Source: Acidobacteriaceae bacterium
Lineage (GTDB): Bacteria > Acidobacteriota > Terriglobia > Bryobacterales > Bryobacteraceae
Length of the DNA stretch: 57,719 nt
Direction of reading: 5' to 3'
Assembly (NCBI GenBank): GCA_019240405.1
Contig: JAFAYL010000014.1
Span: 1 to 57,719 of the forward strand
The notes below the pieces were generated by a model. That model had not been told where the DNA came from and did no database searches. It saw nothing but the letters and a program-made list of their open reading frames with translations. The position numbers were made by a program, and so were the translations under genes. Below are positions 16,984 to 26,285 of the stretch, one piece after another; positions within the stretch are counted from its first letter, which is position 1; every line of letters begins with the position of its first letter.

Positions 16984-17372
16984 GATATCGGGCTCCAAAT
17001 AGTATCTGCAAGGGAGCATATCGAGCAATCGACGGTTCTTGCCAGAGACTAGGGAGTTCCTTGCGTCTGGGATTAGGGGTCAAACTGCGCGGAGAAATGC
17101 AGAATCAAAGAAACGAAATTGACGACGTACTGGGCGGAGAACTCGCGGTTCAAGTACCTTCTTATCTCGTAAAGGCCGTTTTTCACAGGGTCCTGTGGTG
17201 AACCTTCACCCTAGTGCGTGCGGGAAATAGAGCTTTTTCCAGTACTGCTACTAGGATCGTTTTTGATTATGGTGGGCCTACGTCCGCGTGCGTCGCGAGG
17301 TCAAGTTTGTTCGCCCAGTGCCTGCAAATCCACCGAGGACATGTAACTTGCGACAGCGTCAAATGATGACAA
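16984..17372. promoter_or_regulatory. 389-base gene-free region before the assembly operon, with inverted repeats
   Basis: No convincing gene is present; a 34-codon frame at 17097 is not supported. The region should contain the promoter for the roughly 20 kb assembly operon and, on the other strand, for the secreted protein. Two adjacent dyads stand out: CACAGG-GT-CCTGTG (17184-17197) and GGTGAA-CC-TTCACC (17197-17210), which may be operators. No clear -35/-10 pair or sigma-54 site was found. Confidence 0.35.
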
Positions 17373-18110
17373 ATGGTTTCAACTGACTATCTCTTCGAGA
17401 AGTATTACTACTCGAACCCCACTTTCGCTGATGGTACCGCCACCTTCCACGAGCTTTGCAACGCGGTCATCCCTCGCGCAACTCATATCCTAGAAATCGG
17501 CGCTGGGTTCGACAACATGACGTCCGCCCATTTAGCGCGCCTGGGAACTCTGGTTGCGGTTGATATCTCGGAAGAAGTGCGGCTGAATAGCAACGCAAGT
17601 GCCGCCATTGTTTACGATGGCAAGTCTCTTCCATTTGAAGATGCCTCCTTCCATTCCTGCGTGTCGGATTACGTGATTGAACATATAGAAGAACCGGGCG
17701 CTCATTTTCGGGAAGTCGCGCGCGTGCTGAAGCCGGGCGGCCATTACTGTTTCCGCACACCGAACCGATTCCATTACGTCGCATTCGCCTCTTGGTTGCT
17801 CCCGCATGGAATCCATCGCCTGATGTCGAATCCGCTAAGAGGGCGGTCAGCGGATGCACCCGAGCCGTACCCGACGCATTATCGGGCAAACACGCGCGCG
17901 GCCGTGCGGCGCGTGTGTCGTAAATCAAATCTGGATATTCAAACCATGCTAATGGTCGAGGCTGAGCCATCATACGGACGGTGTCACCCAATCGCCTTCA
18001 TGCCAATGGTGGCTTACGAGCGAATTGTTAACCGCTGGTCTATTCTCGATCAGTTCCGAGCGAATATTTTTTGCGTGGCGCGAAAGCGCGCTCTTCCCAG
18101 GTCCACGTAG
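17373..18110 (+). CDS. Class I SAM-dependent methyltransferase
   Basis: A 245-residue Methyltransf_11-type enzyme. Motif I is HILEIGAGFDNMTSAHLA, motif II LVAVDIS, and the motif IV-V region reads CVSDYVIEHIEEPGAHFREV and RVLKPGGHYCF. It is the first gene of the assembly operon, so a sugar or lipid-linked saccharide is a likely acceptor, but the substrate cannot be told from the sequence. The next gene (FkbM-type methyltransferase) starts about 80 bases on. Confidence 0.82.
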   Translation: MVSTDYLFEKYYYSNPTFADGTATFHELCNAVIPRATHILEIGAGFDNMTSAHLARLGTLVAVDISEEVRLNSNASAAIVYDGKSLPFEDASFHSCVSDYVIEHIEEPGAHFREVARVLKPGGHYCFRTPNRFHYVAFASWLLPHGIHRLMSNPLRGRSADAPEPYPTHYRANTRAAVRRVCRKSNLDIQTMLMVEAEPSYGRCHPIAFMPMVAYERIVNRWSILDQFRANIFCVARKRALPRST

Positions 18111-18189
18111 CTCAGGTCACTTGATCGAGCACGACTCAATAGCGACTCATTGTAATGCGATGCGAAAGGCTTGCCCGGACTCAGAATCG

Positions 18190-18900
18190 ATGACTGTGGT
18201 TCGCGATATTCTTCGGCGAGTGGGGAGAAGGCTAGTCTGGCTCTGGAAGATTTATGCGGTTCGTGATCGGATGATCCGAGACCTCGCCCGGTGGCATAAC
18301 GACCGGGGAGATGCAACACTCAGGCTTAACTATCCCCTTACCTCGGACAGTGTCGTTTTAGATTGTGGTGGATACCGGGGCGATTGGGCGAACAATATTT
18401 TCGACCGTTTTGGATGTAATATCTTCATCTTCGAACCCGTTCCTGAGTTCGCATCATTTATTCGAGCTCGATTCGCCGCACAGCCCAAGATCCGTATATT
18501 CGATTACGGTGTCGGCAGGATCGACAATTTCCTCACACTCCACCAGAACGGCGATGGATCGAGCGTATTTCGGCAGAACGGTGAGCCGATTCAAGTCCGC
18601 ATCCGAAACATCGGGGCGGTTCTACGTGAACTCAACGTTCAGACCATTGATGTGATGAAAGTAAACATTGAAGGTGGAGAATTCGATTTAGTTAAGCACC
18701 TCGTCGATTCCGGGCTCATCAAGCAGATTCGAGACCTGCAGGTACAGTTCCACAAGATCCGGGAAGACTCCGAGATTAGATACGAGGCCCTACAGAAGTC
18801 TCTGGCGCGAACCCACGAGCTAACTTACCATTACTATTTCGTGTGGGATAACTGGCAGCTCCGGAAGCCGGAATCTCATCGCTATGCCGAACTTGTGTAG
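18190..18900 (+). CDS. FkbM family methyltransferase
   Basis: About 236 residues. The FkbM fold is marked by SVVLDCGGYRGDWANNIF, NIFIFEPVPEFASFIRARF and the signature VMKVNIEGGEFDLVKHL. I choose the ATG at 18190 (MTVVRDILRR); 18160 is also possible, and a start at 18025 would overlap the previous gene by 86 bases and add unlikely sequence. FkbM enzymes O-methylate sugars and polyketides; here a sugar of the repeat unit is the probable target (inference from context). Confidence 0.82.
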   Translation: MTVVRDILRRVGRRLVWLWKIYAVRDRMIRDLARWHNDRGDATLRLNYPLTSDSVVLDCGGYRGDWANNIFDRFGCNIFIFEPVPEFASFIRARFAAQPKIRIFDYGVGRIDNFLTLHQNGDGSSVFRQNGEPIQVRIRNIGAVLRELNVQTIDVMKVNIEGGEFDLVKHLVDSGLIKQIRDLQVQFHKIREDSEIRYEALQKSLARTHELTYHYYFVWDNWQLRKPESHRYAELV

Positions 18901-18918
18901 TAAAGCGACTGAGTCGAA

Positions 18919-20298
18919 GTGCGCGACGTGAACCTTCTGGAGACCGTCCGGCCGAACGGTATTTTATCTCACCTCCGAAAGCTTTCCTTAGAAGCGAGCC
19001 TGATTTGGAGCGGCGAGATCGTGGCTGCGCTCGGAGCGATTGTCGGAGTGCGCCTTCTGACTCGGTGTCTCGACCCGCCGGACTATGGCGCTGTCGCCCT
19101 CGCGATGACGGTCGCGACCGTGGGCCAACAAGTCATTTTTTCCCCGGTGATGCAGGCGGCAGTCCGTTATCTCCCAGTGTCCCTCGAGCGGAAGAGCCTT
19201 CCGAGTTTTCTTGCCGGCTTAACGCATTTATTACGCACCGGCTCAGCGGTTCTCGGGCTAGCGCTGGGACTTGGCGTATTAATACTTGCGCTTTCCGGTC
19301 AGCACAAGACGATATCACTCGGAATCATAGCGGGTGTATTTGCCGGAATCTGCGGCTGCAACTCCGTAATGGATGGAGTTCAGATGGCTGCGCGCCAAAG
19401 AGCGATTGTCGCTTGGCACCAGGCGTTGTCCCAATGGCTTCGATTCTCGTTAGCGGCCGCTTTCGTATATCTTTTCGTCGGCGGAAGCACCGCAGCTATG
19501 GCAGGCTACACTCTGGCGGCACTTGCGGTTCTGCTCTCACAGTGGTTTTTTCTTCGAAGAGTTCTGGACAGGCTGTTGGCTGGGAATCCCGCGTCTTCAA
19601 AGGGAAATGGGGAACTTACAGGAGCCATGCGATCTTACGCCTGGCCTTTCGCCATGTGGGGACTGTTCACGTGGCTTCAAATGTCCTCTGATCGCTGGTC
19701 TCTCGAAGCGTTTCGATCAGCTCGTGAAGTCGGATTGTTTCAGGTCTCTTATCAGCTCGGTTATTACCCTCTTCAGTTGCTCTCGGGTGTATCGATGCAG
19801 CTATTTATACCGATTCTCTTCAAAATGGCAGGCGACGGAAGCGCGGCTCGTCGGGTGCAGTTAGCGCAGCGAGCCACGATCGGTCTGGTCGGATGCTCAT
19901 TAGGCGCCACGCTTGTTGCCGGAATTCTTAGCCTCGGTCTGGGCAATCGGCTTGTGGCTCTGGTTGCGAGCGCGCCCTACCAATCATCTGCCCGGCTCCT
20001 CCCCCTGATGGTGTTTGCGGGAGGTCTGTTCGGGAGTGCGCAAATAGCATCTTTGCTTCCCATGATCAACGGGGCTAGCAGGACACTCCTGAAACCCAAG
20101 ATCGGCGTTGCAGTTGTGGGCGTGCTCCTTAATGTTGCTGGAGCATATTGGTACGGTCTCCTGGGGGTAGCCGTCTCCAGTCTGCTCCAATCATTACTAT
20201 TGCTTGTTTGGATGCTCTCGATCATCTCTCCGCATGCACTCAGAGGCAGTCTCCCCGTAATCGCGGAACCGTGCAATGCGGGGCCCCTTTTAACCTAA
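18919..20298 (+). CDS. Wzx-like lipid-linked oligosaccharide flippase
   Basis: A 459-residue polytopic membrane protein of the MOP/PST superfamily with about 12 hydrophobic segments, Gly/Ala-rich in the typical Wzx manner (IVAALGAIVGVRLLTRCLDP, DYGAVALAMTVATVGQQVIF). It should flip undecaprenyl-linked repeat units to the periplasmic face for polymerisation. It uses a GTG start 18 bases after the FkbM gene. Sequence identity among flippases is low, so assignment rests on topology, size and operon context. Confidence 0.8.
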   Translation: MRDVNLLETVRPNGILSHLRKLSLEASLIWSGEIVAALGAIVGVRLLTRCLDPPDYGAVALAMTVATVGQQVIFSPVMQAAVRYLPVSLERKSLPSFLAGLTHLLRTGSAVLGLALGLGVLILALSGQHKTISLGIIAGVFAGICGCNSVMDGVQMAARQRAIVAWHQALSQWLRFSLAAAFVYLFVGGSTAAMAGYTLAALAVLLSQWFFLRRVLDRLLAGNPASSKGNGELTGAMRSYAWPFAMWGLFTWLQMSSDRWSLEAFRSAREVGLFQVSYQLGYYPLQLLSGVSMQLFIPILFKMAGDGSAARRVQLAQRATIGLVGCSLGATLVAGILSLGLGNRLVALVASAPYQSSARLLPLMVFAGGLFGSAQIASLLPMINGASRTLLKPKIGVAVVGVLLNVAGAYWYGLLGVAVSSLLQSLLLLVWMLSIISPHALRGSLPVIAEPCNAGPLLT

Positions 20299-20335
20299 GT
20301 CTGCGGCACTCTATCGCTACTGCGACCCAATTCTG

Positions 20336-21586
20336 ATGCGAGACATAGCCAGAAGAGTAATCACATCCTGGCCCGCTTCCCACGCCATATGGGCAAGATT
20401 TAGGCGCGCGCAAGTTCTCCATGAGTATGAACGGAGGCGCGACCGGTATTTCGCTCTATCCAACGGCACTTACAATGAGCCCAAGATTAGGGCGGAAATA
20501 AAGCAACACCTCAGAACCCGAGGCTATCATGCCCATCCTCGCCCTATAGGGGCTGTTCATACATTTGCATTTATTCCGAACCTCGGCTGGCACCGCCACC
20601 TACTTCCTGATCTTCGTGAGCTTGGGTCAGTTACTCATTTTGACTATGTTTCACACGGGTTCGATATTCAACGGCTTTATGGGGGTGATTTGGGACATCG
20701 AAGTCAGCTAAATGAACTGTGGGTCAATACTCTTTTACGGACCCATCGAAAGTGTCCCGTCGACTGGATTTTTGTTTACGCCGGCGGCGCTGAAGTATCA
20801 GCGTCCGCAGTGAGAAGAGTAGCCGATGAAATTGGCGTTCCAACGGTCAACATGTGCCTGGATGACAAGCAGAGCTGGGCGGGAAGGTTGATCGGCGAGG
20901 AGCGCGCCGGACAAATCGACCTCGCGTCTGCATTCGATCTCTCCTGGACCTCCGCCCGGATCGCCTGCGACTGGTACATCGCCGAAGGCGGCAGACCGAT
21001 TTACATGCCCGAAGGCTGTGATATCTCAACGTTCCGACCCATCAAGTGTCATCGCGATCTTGCGGTCAGCTTCATCGGAGCAGCTTATGGCTTTCGGAAG
21101 CAGACGATCCGCTACTTGCGTAAATACGGCATCCCTGTCGCGGTATTCGGACCTGGTTGGGGAACTGCGAGTGTGTGGGGAGAAGATGCTGCTGGAGTGA
21201 TGAATCGGAGTCTGATGAACCTCGGTATGGGCGGCATCGGATACTCGGAAACGCTGACCAACGTAAAAACGCGAGACTTCGAAGTTCCCGCGGCGGGTGG
21301 AGGCGTCTACTTAACATCCTTCAATTCCGATCTTGCCCAGCACTTCGTTATAGGCGAAGAGATTCTTTGTTACCGGGATCGAATCGAAATGTTGGAGCTG
21401 ATCCGCTATTACCTATCGCACCCGCACGAAGCTCGAGCGATTGCCGCCCGAGCCCGACAGCGCTGCGTTCGAGAGCACCGCTGGTTACATCGCTATCAGA
21501 GAATCTGCGAAATTCTCGGAATTCTAGACGACTCCCTGCTTGAGCGACGACTGGAGCACAACCTCGTAAGCGCCGGTCGACTTTAG
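20336..21586 (+). CDS. CgeB-like glycosyltransferase (first of two)
   Basis: A 416-residue protein resembling the CgeB/DUF3880-Glyco_trans_1_2 group. The N-terminal half carries the GT-B-like PNLGWHRHLLPDLRELG and VNMCLDDKQSWAG (the DDK segment is typical). The C-terminal half has VSFIGAAYGFRKQTIRYLRK, NVKTRDFEVPAAGGGVYLTS and the terminal REHRWLHRYQRICEILG helix. It is soluble, without a signal peptide. A second, shorter CgeB-like protein follows the polymerase gene at 23058. The specificity is unknown; it probably adds a sugar to the repeat unit on the cytoplasmic side. Confidence 0.78.
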   Translation: MRDIARRVITSWPASHAIWARFRRAQVLHEYERRRDRYFALSNGTYNEPKIRAEIKQHLRTRGYHAHPRPIGAVHTFAFIPNLGWHRHLLPDLRELGSVTHFDYVSHGFDIQRLYGGDLGHRSQLNELWVNTLLRTHRKCPVDWIFVYAGGAEVSASAVRRVADEIGVPTVNMCLDDKQSWAGRLIGEERAGQIDLASAFDLSWTSARIACDWYIAEGGRPIYMPEGCDISTFRPIKCHRDLAVSFIGAAYGFRKQTIRYLRKYGIPVAVFGPGWGTASVWGEDAAGVMNRSLMNLGMGGIGYSETLTNVKTRDFEVPAAGGGVYLTSFNSDLAQHFVIGEEILCYRDRIEMLELIRYYLSHPHEARAIAARARQRCVREHRWLHRYQRICEILGILDDSLLERRLEHNLVSAGRL

Positions 21587-21598
21587 CGCTGATTACAG

Positions 21599-23095
21599 AT
21601 GAATACGCACAGCTTAGCCCTTTTACAAGCCCTTAAGAACGCCGAGCCCCCGCGTTGTCGTCGCCTTTTGTGGTCTGGAGAAACTCTCCTCTTATGTTTC
21701 AATCTTGGGGGCCTCCTGACCGGTGGATATGTTTATCTATACGATAAGCAACCTCCGGCTGCGATCTGCGCTGGCTTTTGTCTGATCCAAGCAGTTACCT
21801 GCTTGCTCCAACTTCTAAAAGGAAACGTTTTGTGCGCGATATTTGGCTTCGCTCAAACGGCAGTGCTCGGGATTGCGCTCGCAATCCAATGCGCAGAATC
21901 GCTTAACTTTGATGCAATTTACACGCCAGCGGTTTACACGCCGCACTTAGTCAACACTGCGTTCGCAGTGCTTCTTTCCTGCAGCAGCATCTATTACGGC
22001 CTCGTCTGCTGGCTTGCACCCAAACAAACCTGGGTCTGGCGAGCACCAGATAAAGGCGAAATCGCATTTGCAAAATTAGTAAGAAACTTATCTTTGCCCG
22101 CCGGCATTCTCCTTTTAGCTTTGACTTCCCTGGGGATCGATATCCGTCAGGTCGCATATGGTGCGCAGGATTCGCAAGGAAATCCTATAGTTCAATCTTC
22201 AGGCCTCCAACTGATTGCACTTTTCCTCCTTGCATTCGCTTTGGTTTCAACAGCTCGGGTTTTTCGACTCAGAAGTTTTCAGTTCATTATCGTCGCCACA
22301 ATCGTAGTCTCTTGTATAGCCTACTTTCTGACGATGCATGGAGATAGAAGTGGGACCTTAGTTATCCTTACCACGCTCGGATTTCTATTCTGGTTCGACG
22401 CAAAGAACAAGACTGCCACCAAATGCCTGGTTTTACTTATTTACTGTGCTGCCGTCTTTGAGTTTTACCAACTCTGGGCGTTTGTTCGCTGGAATGCCGT
22501 ATTTTATGGACTGGTTGGTGCTATTCAAGAGTATTTCAATACGAGCTCGAATAGCGCCTCACGTGGAGCGTTCGATCCACTAGCAGTGCAATTACTTCCG
22601 CAGAGTTACTGGCAATTGCTACACTCGATTGATCTTTATCAAAATGGCGTCGCTCTTGGTCTACGGAGGTTTTTCGACCTCATTCCGCAGAGCATTCCTC
22701 AGTTCATCTCCGATTATTTTGGCTACGAGCGCCCAATAAATGGAGCGTGGCTACTGAGCCAATATCGCATAACCTCCGGGGGATTTTTCGTCATCGCCGA
22801 GGCCTATTGGAACAGCGGAGTTTGGGGCTCGCTGGCTACCTCGGCTGCACTCGCAGGAATAGCGATCGGACTAGAGCGCTGGTACAGGCGGCAAAGCCCG
22901 CTGTTCAGCATGACATATCTGCCCATTGCTGGAAGCTTCGGCTTCATGTTGTTTTACGGAATGCAGCCTCTCGTCAAAGCGCTTGAGGTGTCCCTCTGTC
23001 TAGGAATGGGTCTGAAATGGCTTCGCCGCCAATACTCGCTGCGAGCAACGGCCAATTTTGGAGGACGTTCATACGCGCCTGCTTCTAGCCGGTGA
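21599..23095 (+). CDS. Wzy-like oligosaccharide repeat unit polymerase
   Basis: A 498-residue membrane protein with about 11 hydrophobic segments (for example LAGIAIGLERWY and the SLPAGILLLALTSLGI segment) and a large loop (about residues 300-375, rich in Tyr/Phe/Asn). Size and topology fit Wzy-type polymerases, which join flipped repeat units at their reducing ends in the periplasm. It lies between two CgeB-like glycosyltransferases, 12 bases after the first. Wzy proteins have no strong signature, so the call rests on topology and on the nearby Wzx, Wza and Wzc genes. Confidence 0.72.
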   Translation: MNTHSLALLQALKNAEPPRCRRLLWSGETLLLCFNLGGLLTGGYVYLYDKQPPAAICAGFCLIQAVTCLLQLLKGNVLCAIFGFAQTAVLGIALAIQCAESLNFDAIYTPAVYTPHLVNTAFAVLLSCSSIYYGLVCWLAPKQTWVWRAPDKGEIAFAKLVRNLSLPAGILLLALTSLGIDIRQVAYGAQDSQGNPIVQSSGLQLIALFLLAFALVSTARVFRLRSFQFIIVATIVVSCIAYFLTMHGDRSGTLVILTTLGFLFWFDAKNKTATKCLVLLIYCAAVFEFYQLWAFVRWNAVFYGLVGAIQEYFNTSSNSASRGAFDPLAVQLLPQSYWQLLHSIDLYQNGVALGLRRFFDLIPQSIPQFISDYFGYERPINGAWLLSQYRITSGGFFVIAEAYWNSGVWGSLATSAALAGIAIGLERWYRRQSPLFSMTYLPIAGSFGFMLFYGMQPLVKALEVSLCLGMGLKWLRRQYSLRATANFGGRSYAPASSR

Positions 23096-24134
23096 GTGGC
23101 GATTTGACGTGTACGAAGAAGCGTTCGCGTCCGGTTTTCGACGGCGAGGAATCGAAGTCATTCCCTTTCGGATTGAGCCACAGTGTGAGAGCCTTGCATT
23201 GAAAGTTCAACGTAGATGCCTCACAGGACCAGTCCTGGGGAAGCTGAATCGAAAGTTTGAGGCTACCGTACGAACGGAGCGCCCGAATGCGATTTTTCTT
23301 CGTAACCCGACCTGCATCTTTTCAAGCACGTTGGGAAGAATACGACGTGAGCGCCCTGAAACTGTTTTAGTCAGTTACTGTAACGACAACCCGTTCGAGG
23401 ATGGCAGGGCCTGGCTCTGCTGGCGACACTATCTACGAAACGTCTACCATTGCCATATAAATTATTTTTTTCGAAGCTCAGATGTGAACCACGCGAAGGC
23501 AATGGGTATTCCCAACCCAAAACTCCTGCTATCTTATTTTGTCCAGGATTTACACAGACCGCAGCGCTGGGTGCAACCCGAGTTTCGCAATCAGGTAGTC
23601 TTTTCGGGGCACTATGAGCCTGACGGGCGACACCTGTTTCTGGAACACCTCGAACGCAACGGCATTCACGTAAAAGTGTTTGGACCCAGATGGAATGAAT
23701 TACACAGAAGGTCGATTGTTCGTCAACAGCCGATTCGTGCAGTTTGGGGACCCGAATACGTTCAATCGATCTCAGGAGCCGAGATTGCACTCGTGTTTCT
23801 GTCCGGACGGAATCGAGACACGTACACTCAGCGTTGTTTCGAAATTCCAGCCTGCCGAACATTGATGGTTGCTCCCCGTACCCCGGAGTTGCGTATGCTC
23901 TTCGAGGAAGATCGAGAAGCCCTCTATTTCTCAACTCCCGACCAACTCTTAAGCAAAGTGCGCAACGCACTCGCAGATCCAGATTGGCGTAACCGCATCG
24001 CAGAGGCGGGCTATCGCAGATGCACTCGCGATCAGCATAGCAACATAAAGCGTGCAGCCGAAGTTTTGTCCGACATTCAATCCCATCTTGCCGAGCGAAA
24101 TACCCGAGCCCAAGAATTAGTCACGAGCGCATAA
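23058..24134 (+). CDS. CgeB-like glycosyltransferase (second of two)
   Basis: A 358-residue relative of the gene at 20336. Features are RLLLAGEWRFDVYEEAF at the N-terminus, VLVSYCNDNPFEDG in the middle, VVFSGHYEPDGRHLFLEHLE and the C-terminal CFEIPACRTLMVAPRTPEL with RRCTRDQHSNIKRAAEVLS. It overlaps the polymerase gene by 38 bases. The start is uncertain: TTG at 23058 lies inside what looks like its own ribosome-binding site (GGAGG at 23060), so a rare start a few codons later, such as CTG at 23079, cannot be excluded. Donor and acceptor are unknown. Confidence 0.75.
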   Translation: MEDVHTRLLLAGEWRFDVYEEAFASGFRRRGIEVIPFRIEPQCESLALKVQRRCLTGPVLGKLNRKFEATVRTERPNAIFLRNPTCIFSSTLGRIRRERPETVLVSYCNDNPFEDGRAWLCWRHYLRNVYHCHINYFFRSSDVNHAKAMGIPNPKLLLSYFVQDLHRPQRWVQPEFRNQVVFSGHYEPDGRHLFLEHLERNGIHVKVFGPRWNELHRRSIVRQQPIRAVWGPEYVQSISGAEIALVFLSGRNRDTYTQRCFEIPACRTLMVAPRTPELRMLFEEDREALYFSTPDQLLSKVRNALADPDWRNRIAEAGYRRCTRDQHSNIKRAAEVLSDIQSHLAERNTRAQELVTSA

Positions 24135-24155
24135 GCGCTCACATTACTTATCAAT

Positions 24156-25373
24156 TTGAAAACCACAACTCGCATTGTCGGCGATATCACTGCCATTCCA
24201 CAAACTCCGATCGTACAGTTGAGAAACCTTCTCTTCGTCACCGGATCGCTCTATTCCCAAGAGAGCGGGCCTTTCCAGACACTTCTCGAAACCGTTCGTG
24301 GCCTGGAACGGCAGGGCGTCAACACGATGGTAGTCGGAACAAAAGACCTTCCCGCGCAGCCTTCGCACCCAAACGGATGGCCCCGAGCCCTCGCGTTTCG
24401 AAAGGCCGGTCCATTTTCGTTTCATTACGCTCCCGAATTCGCTTCGTGGCTGCGGACCGCAGCGCCGCGAACCGATGTCGTCAGCTTACAGAGTCTCTGG
24501 AACTTCAATAATTACGCGGCTGCAAAATGGTGCGTTCGCCAAAAAATCCCCTATGTGGTGACCCTTCACGGAAATCTAAGCCCTAAAGCGCTGTCTGTGT
24601 CCAGATGGAAAAAGCGTTTAGCTAAGGCTTGGTACACCAGTTACGTTCTCCAGCACGCATCCTGTCTGCATGCTTTGAATGAAGCCGAATATGAGCACGT
24701 TCGTAACTATGGCCTAAAGCAGCCAGTAGCCGTAATACCCAACGGAGCGAAGCTTCCCCCCGAAGTAACTCCGATATCCGAAAGCAAAAAAGGCCTTAGA
24801 ACATGCCTCTATCTCGGCCGTCTGCACCCGATCAAGAATCTCGACACTCTGATCCGAGTCTGGAGTTCGCTCGGGAAGACTCGTGCCGGTTGGAAACTTG
24901 TGCTCGCCGGACCCGATGACGGCGGACATGAACAAGAGCTCAAAAAGCTTGTACTTTCGCTAGGCATTAACGATAACGTCGCGTTCCCGGGCCGCCAGAC
25001 CGGCGACGATAAGCATTCCTGGTTCCGCAACGCCGATTGTTTTGTGCTGCCTTCACTGAGTGAGGGTGCGCCCGTTGTACTCCTTGAAGCTCTAAGCTAC
25101 GGCCTACCGACACTGTTAACAAGTCGGTGTAACTTGCCTGAAGCCGCACGTTGCGGCGCAGCCATTGAAGTTACCCCTTCGGTTGATGCGTTAAAGGCTG
25201 GAATAAAGCGGCTTCTGACACTCACGCATGGGGAACGGTCCGACATGGCTTCGAAAGCGCGTCGCATGATTTCAGAGAGCTACGAATGGAGTGAAATCGT
25301 TTCGCGCTTAGTCAATCTTTACTCCTGGCTTGCTGACACTGCGGAACCTTCGGCTTGTGTCCGCTTCGTTTAA
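24156..25373 (+). CDS. Glycosyltransferase family 4
   Basis: A 405-residue GT-B enzyme. The N-terminal Rossmann domain starts RNLLFVTGSLYSQESGPFQT; the acceptor loop has VVTLHGNLSPKAL; the donor domain shows CLYLGRLHPIKNLDTLIRVW, WKLVLAGPDDGG and the E-x7-E motif in PSLSEGAPVVLLEAL. This is a retaining enzyme using a nucleotide sugar. TTG start at 24156, 21 bases after the CgeB-like gene. It is followed after 3 bases by a GT2 enzyme. Sugar specificity cannot be read from sequence. Confidence 0.88.
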   Translation: MKTTTRIVGDITAIPQTPIVQLRNLLFVTGSLYSQESGPFQTLLETVRGLERQGVNTMVVGTKDLPAQPSHPNGWPRALAFRKAGPFSFHYAPEFASWLRTAAPRTDVVSLQSLWNFNNYAAAKWCVRQKIPYVVTLHGNLSPKALSVSRWKKRLAKAWYTSYVLQHASCLHALNEAEYEHVRNYGLKQPVAVIPNGAKLPPEVTPISESKKGLRTCLYLGRLHPIKNLDTLIRVWSSLGKTRAGWKLVLAGPDDGGHEQELKKLVLSLGINDNVAFPGRQTGDDKHSWFRNADCFVLPSLSEGAPVVLLEALSYGLPTLLTSRCNLPEAARCGAAIEVTPSVDALKAGIKRLLTLTHGERSDMASKARRMISESYEWSEIVSRLVNLYSWLADTAEPSACVRFV

Positions 25374-25376
25374 TAC

Positions 25377-26285
25377 ATGAGCCAGCGAATACCCATTTCA
25401 GTTCTCGTTGCTGTCAAAAACGACGGACTCAACTTACCGCGCTGTTTGCAACAGGTTTACGCCTGGGCTGATCAAGTGATCATCGTCGATTCCTTCAGCA
25501 CCGATAACACAGTCGCGATTGCGAAACAGTTCGGGGCTGAGGTCATCCAATTCGAATACAAAGGCGGCTGGCCTAAAAAGCGCCAATGGGCCATTGATAC
25601 TTACCCATTTAGAAACAAATGGCTGCTATTGCTTGATGCGGACGAGATCCTGACGCCCGGCATCAAGAATGAGATAACTCAAGCGATCCGTCGCGATGAT
25701 ATCTCCGGATATTATCTTCGTTACGAAATCCTCTTCTTATCCAAGCGACTCAGATTCGGGGACACCGCCCTTTGGAAACTGTGGTTATTTCGTCTCGGCG
25801 AAGGTAAATTTGAACGGCGGCTTGAATCCCAAGACGACTCGATGTGCGACATGGAGGTCCACGAGCACGTAATCGTAAACGGCCGAACCGCAAAGCTGAA
25901 GCATGCAATCGAGCACGTCAATGTCAATTCGCTGTATCGCTACATAGAAAAACATAATCAGTACTCGAATTGGGAATCCCGGGTTTTTTTAGAGGGCTCG
26001 GCTGACCAACTGCAGCCAACCTTATTCGGCAATCAAGCGCAGCGGCGGCGTTTCCTGAAATCGGCAGGCATGCGCTCGTCGTTATGTCCGCTTTTCATCT
26101 TTCTTTATAAATACCTGGTTCGGTTCGGCTGGTTAGACGGAAAGGCTGGCTTCTACTATTGCGCTTTTCAAGCAATTCAAGTGCTGCACGTTCAAGCCAA
26201 GATCCACGAAGCGAAACTCGCTAAAACGACAGTGCATAACAAGACTCACATCGCAGAAAATGCGCGAATACAATGTGCGGAATAG
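25377..26285 (+). CDS. Glycosyltransferase family 2 (WaaE/KdtX-like)
   Basis: A 302-residue GT-A inverting glycosyltransferase. ISVLVAVKNDGLNLPRCLQQ opens the nucleotide-binding fold, VIIVDSFSTDNT and WLLLLDADEIL give the DxD metal site, and HEHVIVNGRTAKLKHAIEHV matches the C-terminal region of the WaaE/KdtX and colanic-acid type. It overlaps the start of the AsnB-like gene by 13 bases, so the two are translationally linked. Confidence 0.87.
   Translation: MSQRIPISVLVAVKNDGLNLPRCLQQVYAWADQVIIVDSFSTDNTVAIAKQFGAEVIQFEYKGGWPKKRQWAIDTYPFRNKWLLLLDADEILTPGIKNEITQAIRRDDISGYYLRYEILFLSKRLRFGDTALWKLWLFRLGEGKFERRLESQDDSMCDMEVHEHVIVNGRTAKLKHAIEHVNVNSLYRYIEKHNQYSNWESRVFLEGSADQLQPTLFGNQAQRRRFLKSAGMRSSLCPLFIFLYKYLVRFGWLDGKAGFYYCAFQAIQVLHVQAKIHEAKLAKTTVHNKTHIAENARIQCAE

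Noticed and set aside
17097-17201. 34-codon frame in the gene-free gap
   Set aside because: It has a badly spaced ribosome-binding site and overlaps the dyads; no family pattern seen.
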